Below are positions 60,910 through 64,000 of a DNA stretch of 64,000 nucleotides, piece after piece. Numbering within the stretch: position 1 is the stretch's first letter; each line of letters starts with the position of its first letter. The notes under the pieces are model-generated. The model saw nothing but the letters and a program-made list of their open reading frames with translations, searched no databases and had not been told where the DNA came from. This DNA comes from Brachionus plicatilis (Eukaryota > Rotifera > Eurotatoria > Ploima > Brachionidae). Position numbers and translations under genes: made by a program. The stretch covers positions 623,567 to 687,566 of the forward strand of contig QEOQ01000303.1 in NCBI GenBank assembly GCA_010279815.1, in the 5' to 3' direction.

Positions 60910-62822
60910 TACGGTATTTTAAAATACTTGATCTATGTATTTTTTAATCATTTTTTCCTCTATTTTCAACAAAAATAATGAAACCAATCAACAAAAATAA
61001 ACAATATAATATTTTAAGAATATTAAAATATACCAAAAATTATTAGTAAGTGTCTGATGACTACTCAATATTACTAAAATTTTAAATACTATTTTAGATT
61101 TTTGTTATTTATTTATTTAACTTTGTATGCTAGAAAGTTTTGTTTTTAAGAAAAATTTTAAGTCAAGTTTTCGAGTAACTTTAATATTAAAAACTTTTTA
61201 ATAAGAATATAGCAGGAATTTTTTCAAAATGTAAATTTATCTCCTCATTTTTAAAAAATGAAGATTAAAGCCAAATGATCTAGAAAATGAATTTAAAGCT
61301 TAACAAAGTTTATTTTTGAAATTATTTCTATCATATATTTCTTCGAATTTTTTCAATTTGACTTTCTATCTTTTGAAACCTTCTATTAGGTTCTGTATTG
61401 ATGTTAGGCTTTATTAGTAACTATTTTGGGTGACCGACAAGACCTTTTTCTGTCCAAAACACTCTCAACAGAATCACAATGACGTAAAATATTGTTAATA
61501 GCCGATTTAGACGAACCTTTACTGACGAAATGGTCGACGACATTTTTCCTAATGCATGATTTTTTCCTTAGTATTAATAAAGACGATTTGGAAGAGTCTC
61601 TCTTTGATTTATTTTTTTCTTAGTTTCAGCAAGTCAATAATATTGTTATTACAAGTCAGATGTATTAAACAAACTCTGAGGATTTCAAATTCTTCTTTAG
61701 ATTTAAAATTAGGAAGTTATGAAAACACAAAATTAGTTCGGAAACTTTGTCTTCACCCGTTAATATTCTTAAAAAGACAAATTCTCTTCATAGTAAATAA
61801 ATACTTCAAATTTGATCGTAAATTAATTTTTCTCTTTTCTATTTAATTCTAATCAAAAAATTAAGATATATATTGATTTATTAGCAGAGATATTTTTTGA
61901 TGAATACAATTTTTTATCATTTGACATTTTGCAGGATAATAATAATTTAAAGTTTAACTAAATCTTTCTATTATTGATGTCAAATAACAATTCATCAAAT
62001 TTTATCCAGGAAAAATGTCTAATTTTTAATCCTTCATTTTATAATAATTCTTAGCTAGATTCAATTATTCGAATTTCTAAAAAAAATACAAAAAATTAGT
62101 ATCATTTTACAAAGACATACAAATTTTTTTTTAAAATAAGCCAAAATAAAATTCAGGGAAAGAATCAAATGCTACAGAAATATTTTATTTTCTTAAACAA
62201 AGTAATTATTAATTTTCAAAAAATTTTTCAATCGTTTAATAAACATTCTAATTATAAATTTAAAAGAAATATGGCAGCATTATAATAAATTGGAATATGA
62301 CAATACAATAAACAATCATATAATTGGAAATTCAAGATTTATTTATTTAGCTTTTTAGTTCTCTTACCACTTAAAAAGTTTACCAAAATTTAAGTGAGCA
62401 TTAATTTTTCTAATAAATAAATTTAAATGTGTACGTTTCAAATTATTAGCAAATAAATTCTGAGTAATAAAACAGAATAAGCTTGAAATTTTTTTCATAT
62501 TTTTTCAAAGAATATTTTAATTTTAAGGAATTTAAGACAGATTTTTTTGCCCGTAGTTTTCTTAATTAAGTGAAATGAAAACCGCTCCTAAAACACGAAA
62601 AAGGGGAACAATCGATGTCAACAGTTTATTTTCCAAAGATTTTTTATTTTCAAATTTATATACATAAATATTATATCAATAAATCTTTGTAAAAAGTCTT
62701 ACATGCCTTTAATGATCATCCACCTTTTTGTAATAGTGGTTAAATAAAACTTAGGATTATATTAGAAAAATATACAATTTTTTAGTATTTTTATTTTGTT
62801 ATTATTGTTTTAAGTAATTATC
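60910..62822. other. AT-rich spacer
   Basis: No gene recognised. 61330-61560 is slightly less AT-rich and could be a decayed gene or element, but I see no motif. Confidence 0.35.
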
Positions 62823-62920
62823 AATTTTTTAAATTGAATTTTTTAAATTGAATTTTTTAAATTGAATTTTTTAAATTGAATTTTTTAAATTGAATTTTTT
62901 AAATTGAATTTTTTAAATTA
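62823..62920. repeat. 14-bp minisatellite, 7 perfect units
   Basis: AATTTTTTAAATTG repeated seven times, with only the last base of the last unit changed. The lack of decay suggests recent expansion. Confidence 0.95.
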
Positions 62921-63721
62921 TATTTATTGAAAAAGACTTTATCTACAAAACTTTAAAAAAATTATTTGGTTTTAAAGCTTCTGTAATCTATTTCTGCATT
63001 TTTTTATTAAGTAAACATTTAAATCAATATTAATTCAACTTCCGAAATTTAGGAATTATTTACTTTTATAAATAAAATACGAAAAAAAACACGTGTTTTA
63101 AAATAAAATATTTTTAAGTGTAAATTTATTTTTCAGACAAAAATTAATAGCACAAATTTATACTAAAAAACTTAATGCTTTTAATAAATAAAAAATAGCA
63201 TAAAACGATAATTTATATCACGAAACAGGTCAAATTATTTTTTTTATGGAAAATTTTAAATCCGTATACGCTTAGATGTTTAACAAAGCATTCTTACTTA
63301 ATATTTATATTCAACCTCAAGTAATAAAATTTCGATTTTAAAGCTACAGTTCGTGCCCAAATGGCTAATCTAGACAAATAATGGCGATTTTGATATTTGT
63401 TTTGCATTATAAAATAAATACTTAGATCTCTGTGATTTTTAACAAATACCACTAGACTAGCAATTAAATATTAAAAAAATATCAAATATTTTAAATAATA
63501 GACTAAATAATAGATGAAGTTTCTTTGAGTTTTTTTTTTTTTTAATTTGGTTAAGTATCAAATGCTTAAATTGGTGTATAAGTTGTTTGCTCAAGTTCAA
63601 GTGTAGTTCTGATATCTAATTAGATTCTCAGAATTTTCTAATAGAATTCTCAATTGATCATTATTCTAATTCGTTTATTAATAAAAAAAATCAAAATTAA
63701 GATTTTTCTGTACATTTAAAT
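62921..63721. other. AT-rich spacer
   Basis: Nothing recognised; probably the 3' flank of the minus-strand gene that follows. Confidence 0.4.
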
Positions 63722-64000
63722 TTAAACTATCGTAAATTCTGTTGTTCCTTGGTCATAAATTTCACTGTGAGGATGCAGACTTCCACATTCACCATTGCAA
63801 ATAGCTGAAGGAAAAATTGTACATAAAATTTAAATTATTTTTAACATTAAGAATTACCAGTTTGAACAGTGTATGTCCCAGGTAACCATCTTTCACAGAA
63901 ACCTTGAGTTGGGTCGCAATCAGGGTCAGGAACAGCATTGAGTCTAATTTGAGCTTGATATTGGCCCGGATTTGAAGCTTCTAATAAAAATGAATCCTCG
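63722..64000 (-). CDS. C-terminal part of an unidentified cysteine-containing, probably secreted protein
   Basis: Partial gene running off the right edge. Exon 64000-63858, intron 63857-63805 (53 bp, GT-AG, ends TTCCTTCAG), last exon 63804-63722 with stop TAA; phases agree (1/1). The visible 74 residues read like an extracellular beta-rich domain: Q-Y-Q-A-Q-I-R-L-N-A, D-P-D-C-D-P, G-F-C-E-R-W-L-P-G-T-Y-T-V-Q, then A-I-C-N-G-E-C-G-S-L-H and T-T-E-F-T-I-V at the end. Five cysteines suggest disulfides. I do not recognise the family. The upstream exons are needed. Confidence 0.72.

Overview
The window looks like nuclear DNA of a small, very AT-rich metazoan. It carries an anosmin-1 gene, an Ig-domain neuronal-type adhesion gene, a class A neuropeptide-type GPCR, a type II phosphatidylinositol 4-kinase, a UGA-containing SELENOF gene with a readable SECIS element, and a tRNA-Thr. 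Most spliceosomal introns are about 45-75 bp. Short CCCTAA/TTAGGG-type runs fit a TTAGGG telomere organism. A spiralian such as a rotifer would fit, but that is an inference from style and not a proof.

Layout. 0.3-2.3 kb: a palindrome-family element, then the 3' part of a three-Ig cell-surface gene (+). 2.4-11 kb: a retrotransposon graveyard. A CR1-type LINE tail (-) is followed by a broken Jockey-type LINE (+). A second CR1-type LINE (-) is split precisely at its catalytic region by a 4.7-kb hAT-like element (5828-10533, 8-bp target duplication). That insert holds a dead RT/RNase H gene, a degenerate nuclear-receptor DNA-binding domain, telomere-like repeats and a nested MITE. 11.4-15 kb: MITEs, including a 936-bp hAT-type element with perfect 8-bp target duplications. 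15.3-18.2 kb: PI4K2 (+), seven exons, with a SINE copy in intron 3. 18.4-25.1 kb: LINE, hAT and MULE remnants. 27.2-28.6 kb: single-exon GPCR (+). 29-31.7 kb: three foldback elements and tRNA-Thr(CGT) (-). 31.9-32.6 kb: a single-pass membrane protein of unknown function (+). 33.86-34.6 kb: SELENOF (-) with its SECIS. 35.2-54.2 kb: about 19 kb without recognisable genes, with two foldback elements and a 28-bp satellite. 54.3-57.6 kb: anosmin-1 (+), whose second intron holds a 34-bp satellite and a 375-bp palindromic element. 58.3-63.7 kb: a LINE tail, a MITE and a minisatellite. 63.7-64 kb: the 3' end of a secreted-type cysteine-containing protein (-) running off the window.

The host genes are independent eukaryotic genes on both strands; no operon-like arrangement is seen. 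The two strongest unusual signals are (1) at least six elements that share a central TGCAGAGTTTTGCAG-like core, most of them large palindromes with different arms, and (2) the nested 4.7-kb hAT-like element carrying a receptor-domain fragment and telomeric repeats. All gene structures were read by eye from splice signals, phase agreement and remembered family motifs; no alignment or search was run.
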